From assembly GCA_964644845.1 (NCBI GenBank), contig CAZXXS010000077.1:86565-150564 (forward strand): 64,000 bases of DNA, read 5' to 3'. The notes beneath the pieces are model-generated. The model had not been told where the DNA came from and did no database searches. It saw only the letters and a program-made list of their open reading frames with translations. This stretch comes from Geothermovivens sp964644845. Lineage in GTDB: Bacteria > Zhuqueibacterota > Zhuqueibacteria > Oleimicrobiales > Geothermoviventaceae. A program made the translations under genes and the position numbers. Shown piece after piece: positions 9,648-17,748 of this stretch (position 1 is its first letter; each line of letters starts with the position of its first letter).

Positions 9648-10952
9648 ATGAATCACGTCGACGACACGGATGTTCTGGACCACCTGCGTCGTGAGAATCA
9701 AAGGCTGCAAAGGAGCGTGCTCGAACTTTCCGTCCTCAACGACGTGGCCACAGCCATCGGATCGACGCTGGCACTGGATGAAATCATCGACCTGATCATC
9801 GAGAAGTGTGTGAAGCACTTTCGGGTCGAGCAGGGGGCCGTGCTGCTGTTGGACGAGCGTCAGGATCGTGTGTCTTTTCGCACGATGGTGCGCAAGCTCG
9901 ACACTGCCGGCTACCGTCAGCCTTACCGGCTCGACGCCGAACTCTCCGGCTGGATGCTCAAACACCGGCGGCCCTTGATTGTGAACGATTTGGCCTCGGA
10001 TGAGCGCTTCTCAAGCGCAGGGGCGGCGCCATTTGAAATCCGTTCGCTCCTGGCAGCACCCCTGATGTTGAAGAACAAAATGGTGGGCTTGATTTGCTTG
10101 TTCAACAAGAAGCTCCCTGAAGGGTTCACATCGAATGACCAGCGTTTGCTTTCGATTTTGGCGGTGGAGTCGGCGCAAGTGATCGAGAACGCGCGTCTTT
10201 ACCAAGAGGAACAGGAACTGCGCCGCGTCCAGGAGGAGCTGCGCGTGGCGTCGGACATCCAGCGTGGATTGCTACCCAAAGCCTTTCCGGAAATCGGTGG
10301 CTACGACATCGCTGCGGTTAATCTGCCTGCGCGCGTAGTGAGCGGAGATTACTACGATTTCATCCATCTTCCTGATGGCCAGCTGGGCTTTTGCCTTGGC
10401 GACGTTTCGGGGAAAGGCATGCCCGCCGCGTTGCTGATGGCCAACCTGCAGGCCATCATGCGGGCACAGGTCTTGCTCGGTTTGTCCCCTCAGGCGTCCA
10501 TCGAGAACGTGAACTTTCTGCTTTTTCACAACACCACACCGGAGAAGTTCGCTACCCTCTTCTTCGGGGTACTGGATCCCTCTGACCACACCTTGACCTA
10601 CTGCAACGCCGGTCACGATCCGCCTTTCCTGTTTTCTGCGGGTGGCGCCGTGCAACGTCTGGAAACGGGTGGCACCGTGGTGGGCTTCCTGGAGAAGATG
10701 ACGTTCGCCGAAGATCGCGTGTCCCTGGGACCGGGAGACGTGCTCCTTCTGTACTCGGACGGGGTAACGGAAGCGATGAATGTGCGGGAGGAAGAATTCG
10801 GCGAGGAACGACTTCAACGTGTGGCGCAAAGCATGCTGGGGCAGCCTGCCGCGGCCTTGATCTCGGCTGTGTTAGCGGCCGTACGGGGTTTCACGGGTGA
10901 TCGCTCGGCCAGCGACGACATCACGGTGCTGGCGATCAGAAGGGCTCACTGA
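9648..10952 (+). CDS. GAF-domain SpoIIE-type (PP2C) Ser/Thr phosphatase
   Basis: 434 residues. ATG 9648 has TGGAGGAG four bases upstream; longer in-frame versions would run back into the kinase gene. A short coiled coil (about 5-30) leads into a GAF domain (about 35-185), a second coiled segment (QEEQELRRVQEELRVAS) and the PP2C/SpoIIE domain (about 215-430). Diagnostic motifs are SGDYYDF, GDVSGKGMPAALL, CNAGHDPP, YSDGVTEAM and SDDITVLA, whose aspartates bind the two metals. Such proteins dephosphorylate STAS anti-anti-sigma factors in partner-switching systems. No STAS gene is adjacent; one lies at 16989. Soluble and likely cytoplasmic. Confidence 0.9.
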   Translation: MNHVDDTDVLDHLRRENQRLQRSVLELSVLNDVATAIGSTLALDEIIDLIIEKCVKHFRVEQGAVLLLDERQDRVSFRTMVRKLDTAGYRQPYRLDAELSGWMLKHRRPLIVNDLASDERFSSAGAAPFEIRSLLAAPLMLKNKMVGLICLFNKKLPEGFTSNDQRLLSILAVESAQVIENARLYQEEQELRRVQEELRVASDIQRGLLPKAFPEIGGYDIAAVNLPARVVSGDYYDFIHLPDGQLGFCLGDVSGKGMPAALLMANLQAIMRAQVLLGLSPQASIENVNFLLFHNTTPEKFATLFFGVLDPSDHTLTYCNAGHDPPFLFSAGGAVQRLETGGTVVGFLEKMTFAEDRVSLGPGDVLLLYSDGVTEAMNVREEEFGEERLQRVAQSMLGQPAAALISAVLAAVRGFTGDRSASDDITVLAIRRAH

Positions 10953-11652
10953 CCTCATCTGCGGGAGCCTTCAGGCGTAAGACCAGGACGCGGTTGCTGC
11001 TCGAGGGAGAAAGGTAAAAAGACCGAAAGGGCGAGCTTAAGGCAACAGCAGAGGGGTGCCACTGGCCAATTCTGGTGGCGATGTGGGGCCTCGGGCGTTC
11101 TGGCCAGGCGTCTGGGACCGTGCCAAAAAGACGAAGTCTCCACACGGATCGTTTCTGTTGGAGGAGAAGACCTGTGGGGGAAACCGCCTCTCAGCGTTCC
11201 TCACTTCTGGTAGCCAGCGAAAGAGCACGGTAGTTCAGCGGAAACGGAGATGTCTCGCACGGAGAGAGGTTGCCACAGGGCTCTCGAATGCTTTGGAGAC
11301 CGTTGCAGTCAGGGGGCTGTGCTGGCGGTCAGTCAGCTTCACGTGATCTCAAAGACAAGCTTTGCTGGATCCAGTCCCTGGACGGCACGAGCTGCACCGC
11401 GTGAGCGAGTACGACCAGTGGCGAAATCGCCGGGATTCTGACGAGTCGGAAACGTCGGCAAATCCGCGTGAACGCGCAAGGCACGGGTTCGAGCCGAGAG
11501 AACGCCTGGAGTTAACAGACGTCTTTTCCGCAGGCCGCAGTTCAGTAACTGTCAGGCCCTGCGCTCTGCGTTTTCGCTTGATTTTCCTCGCGAATGGCGG
11601 TATTTTGTGGTCCGAATTGTTGGAAGACCGGGCGGAGGCTGAGTAACCCCTG
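10953..11652. other. 700-base intergenic region, only a promoter recognised
   Basis: No supported coding sequence on either strand. A promoter-like pair lies at its right end (11578-11606). A weak stem, GCCAC with GTGGC, is seen near 11058-11079. The stretch was checked for a cobalamin riboswitch because the next gene acts on cobalamin, but the conserved core and B12 box order was not found. A small RNA remains possible. Confidence 0.4.
11578..11606 (+). promoter_or_regulatory. Sigma-70-type promoter upstream of cobalamin adenosyltransferase
   Basis: TTGATT at 11578-11583 and TATTTT at 11601-11606 are separated by 17 bases. A start near 11613 would leave a leader of about 40 bases before ATG 11653. 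Confidence 0.5.
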
Positions 11653-12201
11653 ATGAGGATCTACACGAAAACGGGCGACCAGGGCAAGACGGGACTCCTG
11701 AACGGTGAGAGGGTGTGGAAGGATGACCCCCGACTGAGAGCGGTTGGCTCGGTGGACGAGCTGAACGCCTGGCTCGGATGGATCATTGCCAAAGCACCGT
11801 GGCAGGATCTGCGCGAACAGCTGAGCGCCATTCAGGAGGATCTTCATCTCTTGGGATCGGACCTGGCTTGCGGGAGCACAGGGCAGGAAAAACGAACGTG
11901 TCTCAGGTTGCCGGAAGATGCCACGGCACGCCTCGAGAAGTGGATTGATGAACTCGAAGGGGCTCTTGAACCCTTGCGGTTTTTCGTTCGGCTGGGCGGG
12001 GATGAAATTGCCGCCATGCTGCACATCGCTCGCACGGTTTGCCGGCGAGCCGAGCGGGAGGCCACGCCGTTGCAGCGCGAGGCCAACCTACGCGAGGCCG
12101 TGGCCACGTACTTGAATCGGCTTTCCGATTACCTGTTCACGGCCGCGAGGGTTGCAAACGCCCGCTCCGGGGTTGGCGATCAACCGTGGAAGGCCGGTTG
12201 A
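11653..12201 (+). CDS. PduO-type cob(I)yrinic acid a,c-diamide adenosyltransferase
   Basis: 182 residues, the normal length. It transfers the adenosyl group of ATP to cob(I)alamin, making coenzyme B12. The N-terminus has the ATP-binding signature RIYTKTGDQGKTGLL, followed by a conserved VDELNAWLG helix; the C-terminal part has the ARTVCRRAER helix and LNRLSDYLFTAARVAN, all hallmarks of the PduO/MMAB type rather than CobA. The ribosome-binding site is poor: GGAGG ends 14 bases before the ATG. The gene is the first of a closely spaced set with 12241, 12489, 13538 and 15067, though nothing in them is linked to B12. Confidence 0.9.
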   Translation: MRIYTKTGDQGKTGLLNGERVWKDDPRLRAVGSVDELNAWLGWIIAKAPWQDLREQLSAIQEDLHLLGSDLACGSTGQEKRTCLRLPEDATARLEKWIDELEGALEPLRFFVRLGGDEIAAMLHIARTVCRRAEREATPLQREANLREAVATYLNRLSDYLFTAARVANARSGVGDQPWKAG

Positions 12202-12240
12202 TGGGGACTCGGAACTGCATTCGTACAGAGAGGTTGAAGC

Positions 12241-12492
12241 ATGCGACTCCTGCTCCTACTTGCACTGGCCGCGGTGATCGGTAGCATCGGTGCCGCCATC
12301 GCTGGCCAGAAACGCCAGGGCTGCCTCATCAACATCGTCATCGGATTCGTCGGAGCGGTAATTGGTACGTGGCTGGCCGCTCAGCTGCACGGTCCTGTTT
12401 TCCTGGTGGTGTTCGGGGTTCCGGTGATTTGGGCCATCATCGGGGCTGCGCTTTTCATGGCCGTGATCGGTGCCATCGCTGGTAAACGATGA
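12241..12492 (+). CDS. GlsB/YeaQ/YmgE-family small membrane protein
   Basis: 83 residues with three hydrophobic segments (about 3-22, 30-50, 55-78). It has the family's glycine-rich pattern (GSIGAAIAG, IVIGFVGAVIGTWLA, IIGAALFMAVIGAIAG). These proteins were once called transglycosylase-associated; their role is unknown though often stress-induced. ATG 12241 has GAGAGG a few bases upstream. Its stop overlaps the start of the next gene by four bases (ATGA), suggesting translational coupling. Confidence 0.85.
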   Translation: MRLLLLLALAAVIGSIGAAIAGQKRQGCLINIVIGFVGAVIGTWLAAQLHGPVFLVVFGVPVIWAIIGAALFMAVIGAIAGKR

Positions 12493-13538
12493 TCCGCCTG
12501 GTAGCGCGTTACCTGGATCGGTCGACGGTTCTCTACCTTCGGCTTCTGCGGTTGATCAACGGACCGCGAGAACACATCCAGTGCAGACCGCCGGGATACA
12601 AGCTCGGTTTCCTGCGTCCGCAATCGGGTACAAGCCTGCGGGAGCATTTGCGTCAGACACTGCAGGACGCAGCCTTGCCTCGTGTTGCGTTGGGACCCGC
12701 AAGGAGCCCTCATGCTTTCCTCGAACGGGACTTCTCGTTTCCAACTGTTTCTCCCTGTGGTATCCCCAACAACGACCAGGTTAGTGGCTACGCCTGGCTT
12801 CACGGCGAAGTGGGACAGGCCCCTGCTGTAGTGCTGGTACACGGCTGGATGATGAGCCACTTCAAGGGTCTCCACCCCGTGGCCGAGAGTTTTTTTGAGC
12901 GTGGCCTGGACGTCTACTTCTTCGAGCTGCCTTACCACATGCACCGCAAGCCGCCTGGTTCCTTCTCCGGTGAATGCTACTACGGCTCCGAGGGGCAGTA
13001 CACGGCGGACTCGGTGCGTCAATCTCTGCTGGATGTAGGGATATTTGTCCGCTGGCTCAAAGTTACGGGGGCACCTGGGGTGGGCGTTTGGGGTGTGAGC
13101 CTTGGCGGTTGGATCGCTTTGCTCACCGCCTGCTACTGCGACGACGTGGATCTCGTTGTGGCAACGGTACCAGCTTGTTGTCTGGAGCGGCTGTCGCGCG
13201 AGTCGTTGCTGAGCAAGAAACTGATGCCCAAGTGGCGAGCCGCCAATCCGGCGGAGGCCGCAGAGCAACTGCACGCGTTCGATCCGATTTACCTGACGCC
13301 GAGCGTGCCGGTTCGAAAGATCCTGGTGGTGGTAGCGAATTACGACGAGATCGTGCCCGCCCGCTTTCCCCTCACTTTGGCGCAGAAGTGGAAAGGGATT
13401 TCGGTTCTGCGCTACCCGCACGGACACATCAGCATCAACATGTCAGCGAAGATGCGGCGAGAAGTAGCCACCTTTGTTGAGCAAAACATCCTCTCGCACG
13501 AACGACAGCTTGCGCGGCGCGAAGAAGGGGTAAGCTGA
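12489..13538 (+). CDS. Alpha/beta hydrolase-fold protein
   Basis: 349 residues. The oxyanion strand is VVLVHGWMMSHFKG, the nucleophile elbow GVSLGG (Ser near residue 203), an acid candidate occurs in VVANYDEIVPA, and the catalytic His in YPHGHISI. The first 100 residues are an N-terminal extension without a signal peptide. Substrate unknown; esterase or lipase-like action on envelope lipid is conceivable from the membrane-protein neighbours but not shown. It overlaps the previous gene by four bases and touches the next one by a single base (TGATG), so the three are probably translated together. Confidence 0.8.
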   Translation: MIRLVARYLDRSTVLYLRLLRLINGPREHIQCRPPGYKLGFLRPQSGTSLREHLRQTLQDAALPRVALGPARSPHAFLERDFSFPTVSPCGIPNNDQVSGYAWLHGEVGQAPAVVLVHGWMMSHFKGLHPVAESFFERGLDVYFFELPYHMHRKPPGSFSGECYYGSEGQYTADSVRQSLLDVGIFVRWLKVTGAPGVGVWGVSLGGWIALLTACYCDDVDLVVATVPACCLERLSRESLLSKKLMPKWRAANPAEAAEQLHAFDPIYLTPSVPVRKILVVVANYDEIVPARFPLTLAQKWKGISVLRYPHGHISINMSAKMRREVATFVEQNILSHERQLARREEGVS

Positions 13539-15070
13539 TGAGCTACGCGTGGTTCTTCTGGATGGCTTTTGTCGGTGCGCTTCTCTGGCTGCTGGCTTCA
13601 GGCTGGCGCGAACGCTTGCCACCCTGGCGGTGGGCAATCATGCTTCTGGCCGCGGTTTCGCTGGGGTTGGTTGGCTCCAAGCTGGCCGCAATCAGCTTGC
13701 AGACTTGGAGACAGGCTCTCTGGACCCACACGATTCCAGTGGTCTGGTCGAAAAGCTGGCTTGGCGGACTTGCCCTGGCCGGATTGGCGGTACTTTTCCT
13801 GGGGAAGCGCCTGGGTCTTCCGAAGCACGCTCTCGATTTGCTGGTTGCTCCGGCGTTCCTGGCCATGGCAGTAGGGCGCGTAGGGTGCCTGGAAGGCGGT
13901 TGTTGCCTGGGCACGCCGACTTCCTTGCCATGGGCCTTGCACAGGGTTGGTGGCGTGGGCGTCCATCCGGTCCCGATCTACGAGATGATCTTTGCTGTTG
14001 GACTGGTTGTCGCTGTCTGGCGACTTCATCTGCGACCGGGAGGGCGCTTCTCACTTGCGGTATTCCTGTACCTTGGGTTCCGGTTTCTGGAGGGCTTCTT
14101 GCGGCCGGGTCGAGTCGTTGTGGCCGGTCTTAAGGCACAGCAGCTCACCGTACTTGTTTTGCTCGGTTTGTGGCTGTGGTACACTTCCACTGATGCAGAA
14201 GGGCGAGATCGGCGTTGGCCACGGGGGTGGAATCCCGCTGCTGTGCTGGCTACTCTCGCGCTTTTTTCACTTGCGTTCGGGGTAACCCTGGCTTCGCCTC
14301 TCGAACGGCTCGTGCTCTGGACAGCTTTTATCTTGGTTCTGGGGGGCACGGCTGTCCGGGAGACCGTCGATCGCGGGTTGGCAGCAAGAGGCCGGAAAGG
14401 CTGGGTCCTGGGTGTGGGTCTGGTCGCTTTGGTGTTAACGTTGGCTGCTCGTTTTCCGTCCACGCCAGACTCTTTGCGGGAGGTGGAGAAGTTCTGGGCA
14501 GTTGGCCTGGGCGGCACGATGGGGCGTTACCAGGAAACTTGCGGTGGAACGCACGATGTTCAGATGGGGGCCGTGAAAATCGAACGCGTCATTCAGGAGC
14601 CCGGCGGCCTGGAGGGGCGGGCAGGAATTCAGCTTTACGCCGGGACAGATGAAACGACGTACGAGCGTTTGCCCATCTTTGTAGTGAATCCGTACCTCGC
14701 GCTGGACAGCCGTTGGGTGGGTGTTTCCGGCAGTGTGTACGTTGGCAAAGTGGTGGTCGACGGGGAACGGAGGAAATCTGTACCGTCGTTTGGTCTGCGG
14801 TTGGGTCCCAAAAACCTTCTGTTTGCTCACGCGGGGGTCGGAGGAACGTTTCCGGGAGGAGTGCCCATCCCTGGCGTGCGTCTTGGCCTCGGTTTTGGTT
14901 TGGGAAAACTGGGTCAGTTTCGGTTTGGCTTTGGTTTCACGGGATGGTACGTGGAACCGCATTTCCGACTTCCTTCCGGGGTCACGGTGCTGGCTCGTGG
15001 GGGCGGCGCGGAAGGAACCTACGAGTTTGGCGTGGGTGTGACGGTGCCGGTCGCGAGGGAGAAGCGGTGA
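13538..15070 (+). CDS. Lgt-like membrane protein with a large beta-rich C-terminal extension
   Basis: 510 residues. The first 300 residues hold multiple membrane segments. Residues about 105-195 match the Lgt (prolipoprotein diacylglyceryl transferase) signature: GRVGCLEGGCCLGTP, HPVPIYE and FRFLEGFLRPGR. The variant GCCxG replaces the NGExxG of classic Lgt, as in Lgt-like paralogues, so diacylglyceryl transfer is not certain. After a last membrane segment near residue 300 comes a beta-rich region of about 200 residues with Gly/aromatic alternation (VRLGLGFGLGKLGQFRFG) that standard Lgt lacks. ATG 13538 overlaps the stop of the hydrolase gene; its end overlaps the M23 peptidase start (GTGA). 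Confidence 0.75.
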   Translation: MSYAWFFWMAFVGALLWLLASGWRERLPPWRWAIMLLAAVSLGLVGSKLAAISLQTWRQALWTHTIPVVWSKSWLGGLALAGLAVLFLGKRLGLPKHALDLLVAPAFLAMAVGRVGCLEGGCCLGTPTSLPWALHRVGGVGVHPVPIYEMIFAVGLVVAVWRLHLRPGGRFSLAVFLYLGFRFLEGFLRPGRVVVAGLKAQQLTVLVLLGLWLWYTSTDAEGRDRRWPRGWNPAAVLATLALFSLAFGVTLASPLERLVLWTAFILVLGGTAVRETVDRGLAARGRKGWVLGVGLVALVLTLAARFPSTPDSLREVEKFWAVGLGGTMGRYQETCGGTHDVQMGAVKIERVIQEPGGLEGRAGIQLYAGTDETTYERLPIFVVNPYLALDSRWVGVSGSVYVGKVVVDGERRKSVPSFGLRLGPKNLLFAHAGVGGTFPGGVPIPGVRLGLGFGLGKLGQFRFGFGFTGWYVEPHFRLPSGVTVLARGGGAEGTYEFGVGVTVPVAREKR

Positions 15071-16146
15071 ACGTGCGTGCGAAGCTGTGGCTGCTCTTGC
15101 TTGGCGCCCCGCTGGTTGCGGGTGCACAGGAAGGCGACTTTCGCATTCCCAGGCCCGTACCCGACCGTTTTCCCGTAAACGGTGCGTACCTGTACGCGGA
15201 AACCAATTTCGGTTACCCCCACTGCGGAGTGGACATCCTGGTGAACACCGGTGATTCCGTATTTTCTGTTTGCGACGGAATCGTGGACGGCAAGGGCTAC
15301 GAGCCAAGCGGTTTCGGCAAGTACGTGCGTTTGCGCTGGCACTGGAACGGTCACTGGGTGTGGTTCTACTACGCGCACCTCTCTCGGCACGATTTCCTCG
15401 ACGTTGGGGACAGCGTGAAGGTGGGTACGCTGGTAGGTTTGGCGGGAAGTACAGGAAACAGCACAGGACCACACCTGCATTTCGAAATCCGGGAGAACAC
15501 GCCCGATCCGGGGCCTCACCGGAACCGTCGCAATCCGGAACTGTGGTTTGCCATGCGCGGGCTGGGGGCCATTTACGGTCGCGTTCCAGACGACCCGGGC
15601 GGGACGCGACTGAATGTGTACCCGGATCCAAAACCGCGTCCACCCTACGTCAACTACGCCTGGACGCTTACTTACACCTTCGACGGCAAGATCGGCAGCG
15701 ACGACATTTACCGCGAAAACTGGGCCGTGGGGGACGTTGTACCCGGAACTTACGTGATTTCCTCGGAGGATGGTCGTTACCGGCGAGTCGTTACGGTGGG
15801 GCCTGGCCAGATTGTGAATGCCGACGAGGCGAGCGCAGTGACGACAGAAGAAAGCGATCCGGTAGGGCCGACGTCTTACATTTTGATGAGAGCCTGGCCG
15901 AATCCTTTTCAGACTTTGCTTCACGTCGGCTACCGTTTTGTGGGGTACGAGCCGGTGGAATGCGAGATTTTCGACCTGCTGGGACGACAGGTCCGCCACG
16001 TAACGCTTGCTGGCGGCGGATCTTCTGCGGGAGAGTGGATCTGGGACGGTCGGGACAACAGAGGCGCCCGTGTGCCTGTTGGAACTTACGTTGTACGACT
16101 CCGGACCAGCGCGGCAACGCAGGTGTTGAAAGTTCAACGCCGGTGA
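15067..16146 (+). CDS. Secreted M23 (lysostaphin-type) metallopeptidase with C-terminal FlgD-Ig-like domain
   Basis: 359 residues from GTG 15067, which overlaps the previous stop by four bases. Signal peptide: NVRAKLWLLLLGAPLVAGA. The M23 domain (about 30-160) has the Zn ligands in YPHCGVDI (H and D of HxxxD) and GPHLHFEI, plus the flanking HWNGHWVWFYYAHLS. This suggests peptidoglycan hydrolysis outside the inner membrane. The last 85 residues (WPNPFQTLL ... IWDGRDNRGARVPVGTYVVRL) form a FlgD-Ig/gliding-type tail like that of the LTD protein at 2721, possibly a surface-sorting signal. Probably part of the same transcript as the previous three genes. Confidence 0.85.
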   Translation: MNVRAKLWLLLLGAPLVAGAQEGDFRIPRPVPDRFPVNGAYLYAETNFGYPHCGVDILVNTGDSVFSVCDGIVDGKGYEPSGFGKYVRLRWHWNGHWVWFYYAHLSRHDFLDVGDSVKVGTLVGLAGSTGNSTGPHLHFEIRENTPDPGPHRNRRNPELWFAMRGLGAIYGRVPDDPGGTRLNVYPDPKPRPPYVNYAWTLTYTFDGKIGSDDIYRENWAVGDVVPGTYVISSEDGRYRRVVTVGPGQIVNADEASAVTTEESDPVGPTSYILMRAWPNPFQTLLHVGYRFVGYEPVECEIFDLLGRQVRHVTLAGGGSSAGEWIWDGRDNRGARVPVGTYVVRLRTSAATQVLKVQRR

Positions 16147-16232
16147 GTCCGGATGTCACCCAAGTCGGCAAACCCTGACTGCACCTGCTTTGTGTGCCGC
16201 ACGTTCGCGTGGCTGGGACGAAGATCGAACGA

Positions 16233-16739
16233 ATGGCGACTTTTACACAACACTTAATGGCACTTGGTGACCGCGCACTGGTGAAATCGACTCTGGCAGG
16301 TCTCGGGCCGTGGGCAATTGTTCTGCTCGGTCTTAGCGCCGGAGTGTACCAGCCACTGGGGCCTGACGTTTTCGTTGTGTCGTCGTCGTTGCTTGGAATC
16401 CGGGCGGGCAGTGCGGCGGTGCTGGCAACACTGGCCACGGCCTTGGGCGCCTCCTTTGGCTACGCTCTCGGTGCGGGGTTGCTCGGTTGCCTTTTGAGAG
16501 GACTGCTTCAAAAGAAGGCCGACACCGTCGCCAGGGTAAAAGATTGGCTCGTTGCCCGCGGTATTTGGGTCGTGGCTTTAGCCGGTTTCAGTCCCGTGCC
16601 GCTCACGCAGGTGAGCTGGGCTGCCGGCCTCTTACGGATGCCTTTTTCTCGTTTCCTTGGGGGGCTTTTTCTGGGATTGGTTCCCCGCTTCGGCCTCGAA
16701 GCGCTCTTCGCGGGCTTGTTGCGCCGCTGGGTTGCGTGA
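16233..16739 (+). CDS. VTT-domain (DedA/SNARE-associated-like) membrane protein
   Basis: 168 residues with five hydrophobic segments. The central part (GPDVFVVSSSLLGIRAGSAAVLATLATALGASFGYALGAG) and the later GFSPVPLTQVSWAAGLLRMPFSRFL match the VTT/DedA re-entrant loop pattern GxxPxPxxxxxxxAG. These proteins are thought to move phospholipids or small molecules across the inner membrane. ATG 16233 is favoured over GTG 16194; neither has a strong ribosome-binding site. A related protein is encoded at 34018. Confidence 0.65.
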   Translation: MATFTQHLMALGDRALVKSTLAGLGPWAIVLLGLSAGVYQPLGPDVFVVSSSLLGIRAGSAAVLATLATALGASFGYALGAGLLGCLLRGLLQKKADTVARVKDWLVARGIWVVALAGFSPVPLTQVSWAAGLLRMPFSRFLGGLFLGLVPRFGLEALFAGLLRRWVA

Positions 16740-16835
16740 CCCCCTTCTGTTCTCTCCCCTTGTGAGTGCAGTCTCTTCCCCCGCAACTGTCTACCCATTC
16801 CTCAGTACTTGTTTTTCCCTCTCGCTCCGGGTTCC
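16740..16835 (+). terminator. Possible Rho-utilisation (rut-like) C-rich region
   Basis: Directly after the previous stop, about 95 bases are rich in C and T and poor in G (several runs of three or more C, no stable stem). This is the C-over-G bubble expected of Rho-dependent terminators, and it lies just ahead of the chemotaxis locus. Composition is the only evidence. Confidence 0.35.
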
Positions 16836-16988
16836 GGTTGTTGTCCGGAGGTGTGGGCTCGAAATGGTTGCAGTAGCTTAAAGGAAAATCCCGGAATGTC
16901 GATGTTCAAAGTGCAGGGGGTGGGGTGGTGTGGACCTCTGACTTTCCTGCGGTAGCCGCGGGAGAACACCGAACTTGCACGGAATGTG

Positions 16989-17321
16989 ATGGACGAAGAA
17001 CAAGACAAGAACCCGGTTATTCTGGGCGAAGATGGAGAACTGCGTCTGTCCGGCGCCTGGACCGTGGAGTACGCCACATCGCTGAGGGAACTGCTCCTGA
17101 AGCGGATCGGTTCGCAGCGGCCGACGGCGGTGGACCTCTCCGGAATCGAGTGGCTGGACACAGCGGGGCTTCAGCTCCTGCTGGCGTTGACCCCGTTGTT
17201 GAAAGAAGGTGCGCGCGTGTTCGGGGCTAACCAGGACGTGCGGAGGGCACTGCAGGTTTCGGGAGTTGCGTCTGTACTGGAAGCGCACGGTGTAACAGTG
17301 GATTTCAACTCGGAGGCTTAA
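16989..17321 (+). CDS. STAS-domain protein (anti-anti-sigma-factor-like)
   Basis: 110 residues from ATG 16989. A single STAS domain: beta strand LRLSGAWTVEYAT, the central VDLSGIEWLDTAGLQLLL signature containing the phosphorylatable Ser/Thr position (T of DTAGL), and VFGANQDVRRALQVSG. STAS proteins are dephosphorylated by SpoIIE-type phosphatases and bind RsbW-type kinases. Here the gene opens the chemotaxis locus, four bases before a CheY-like gene, so it may link partner switching to the Che pathway or act as an accessory adaptor. Such placement beside cheA is known in several deep-branching groups, with little experimental work. Confidence 0.85.
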   Translation: MDEEQDKNPVILGEDGELRLSGAWTVEYATSLRELLLKRIGSQRPTAVDLSGIEWLDTAGLQLLLALTPLLKEGARVFGANQDVRRALQVSGVASVLEAHGVTVDFNSEA

Positions 17322-17325
17322 AGGC

Positions 17326-17748
17326 ATGAATCCAGCGGCGCCCATTCTGGTGGTCGATGATTCGCCAACGCTGCGGGCGGCTGTGGAGTTTGTGCTGACG
17401 CGCGAAGGGTTCCAAGTTGCGCAGGCGGGCAACGGTGTGGAAGCTCTGGAGCAACTTCAGGAGTGGGAAAAACAGGGGAAAAGGCCCGCACTCATCATCA
17501 GCGACATTCACATGCCCGAAATGAACGGGCTGGAGTTCATTCGACATGCCAAAGCGACCTCGAGCTGCCGTTTCGTACCGGTACTCGTACTTACAACGGA
17601 ACGCGGGGAAAACACGAAGCTGGAGGCAAAACGTGCCGGTGCGGCGGGGTGGATCAACAAGCCTTTCAACGCCGAAGCTCTTGTAAGAGCCGTTCACAAA
17701 CTCATCCGGAGGCCTCACGCGCGCGCGGGGAAATCTCATGGACATTGA
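17326..17748 (+). CDS. CheY-like single receiver domain
   Basis: 140 residues. Acidic pair in VVDDSPTL, phosphoacceptor Asp in IISDIHMP, switch Thr in VLTTERG and Lys in INKPFNA, so it is a complete receiver. No output domain. It overlaps the start of cheA by 11 bases, so it is probably phosphorylated by CheA and is a candidate response regulator for a motor or pilus. A tail of arginines and histidines (RRPHARAGKSHGH) is added to the usual length. Confidence 0.9.
   Translation: MNPAAPILVVDDSPTLRAAVEFVLTREGFQVAQAGNGVEALEQLQEWEKQGKRPALIISDIHMPEMNGLEFIRHAKATSSCRFVPVLVLTTERGENTKLEAKRAGAAGWINKPFNAEALVRAVHKLIRRPHARAGKSHGH

Noticed and set aside
11040..11110. Cobalamin riboswitch before the adenosyltransferase gene
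   Set aside because: A GCCACTG-like piece occurs, but the rest of the conserved core and the B12 box are not present in the right order.
11470..11510. tRNA-like T-loop (GGTTCGAGCC)
   Set aside because: The flanking bases cannot form the T-stem and no cloverleaf could be built.
14435..15643. 402-residue minus-strand ORF
   Set aside because: Antisense to the Lgt-like and M23 genes, Arg/Pro/Ser-rich shadow content, no start signal.
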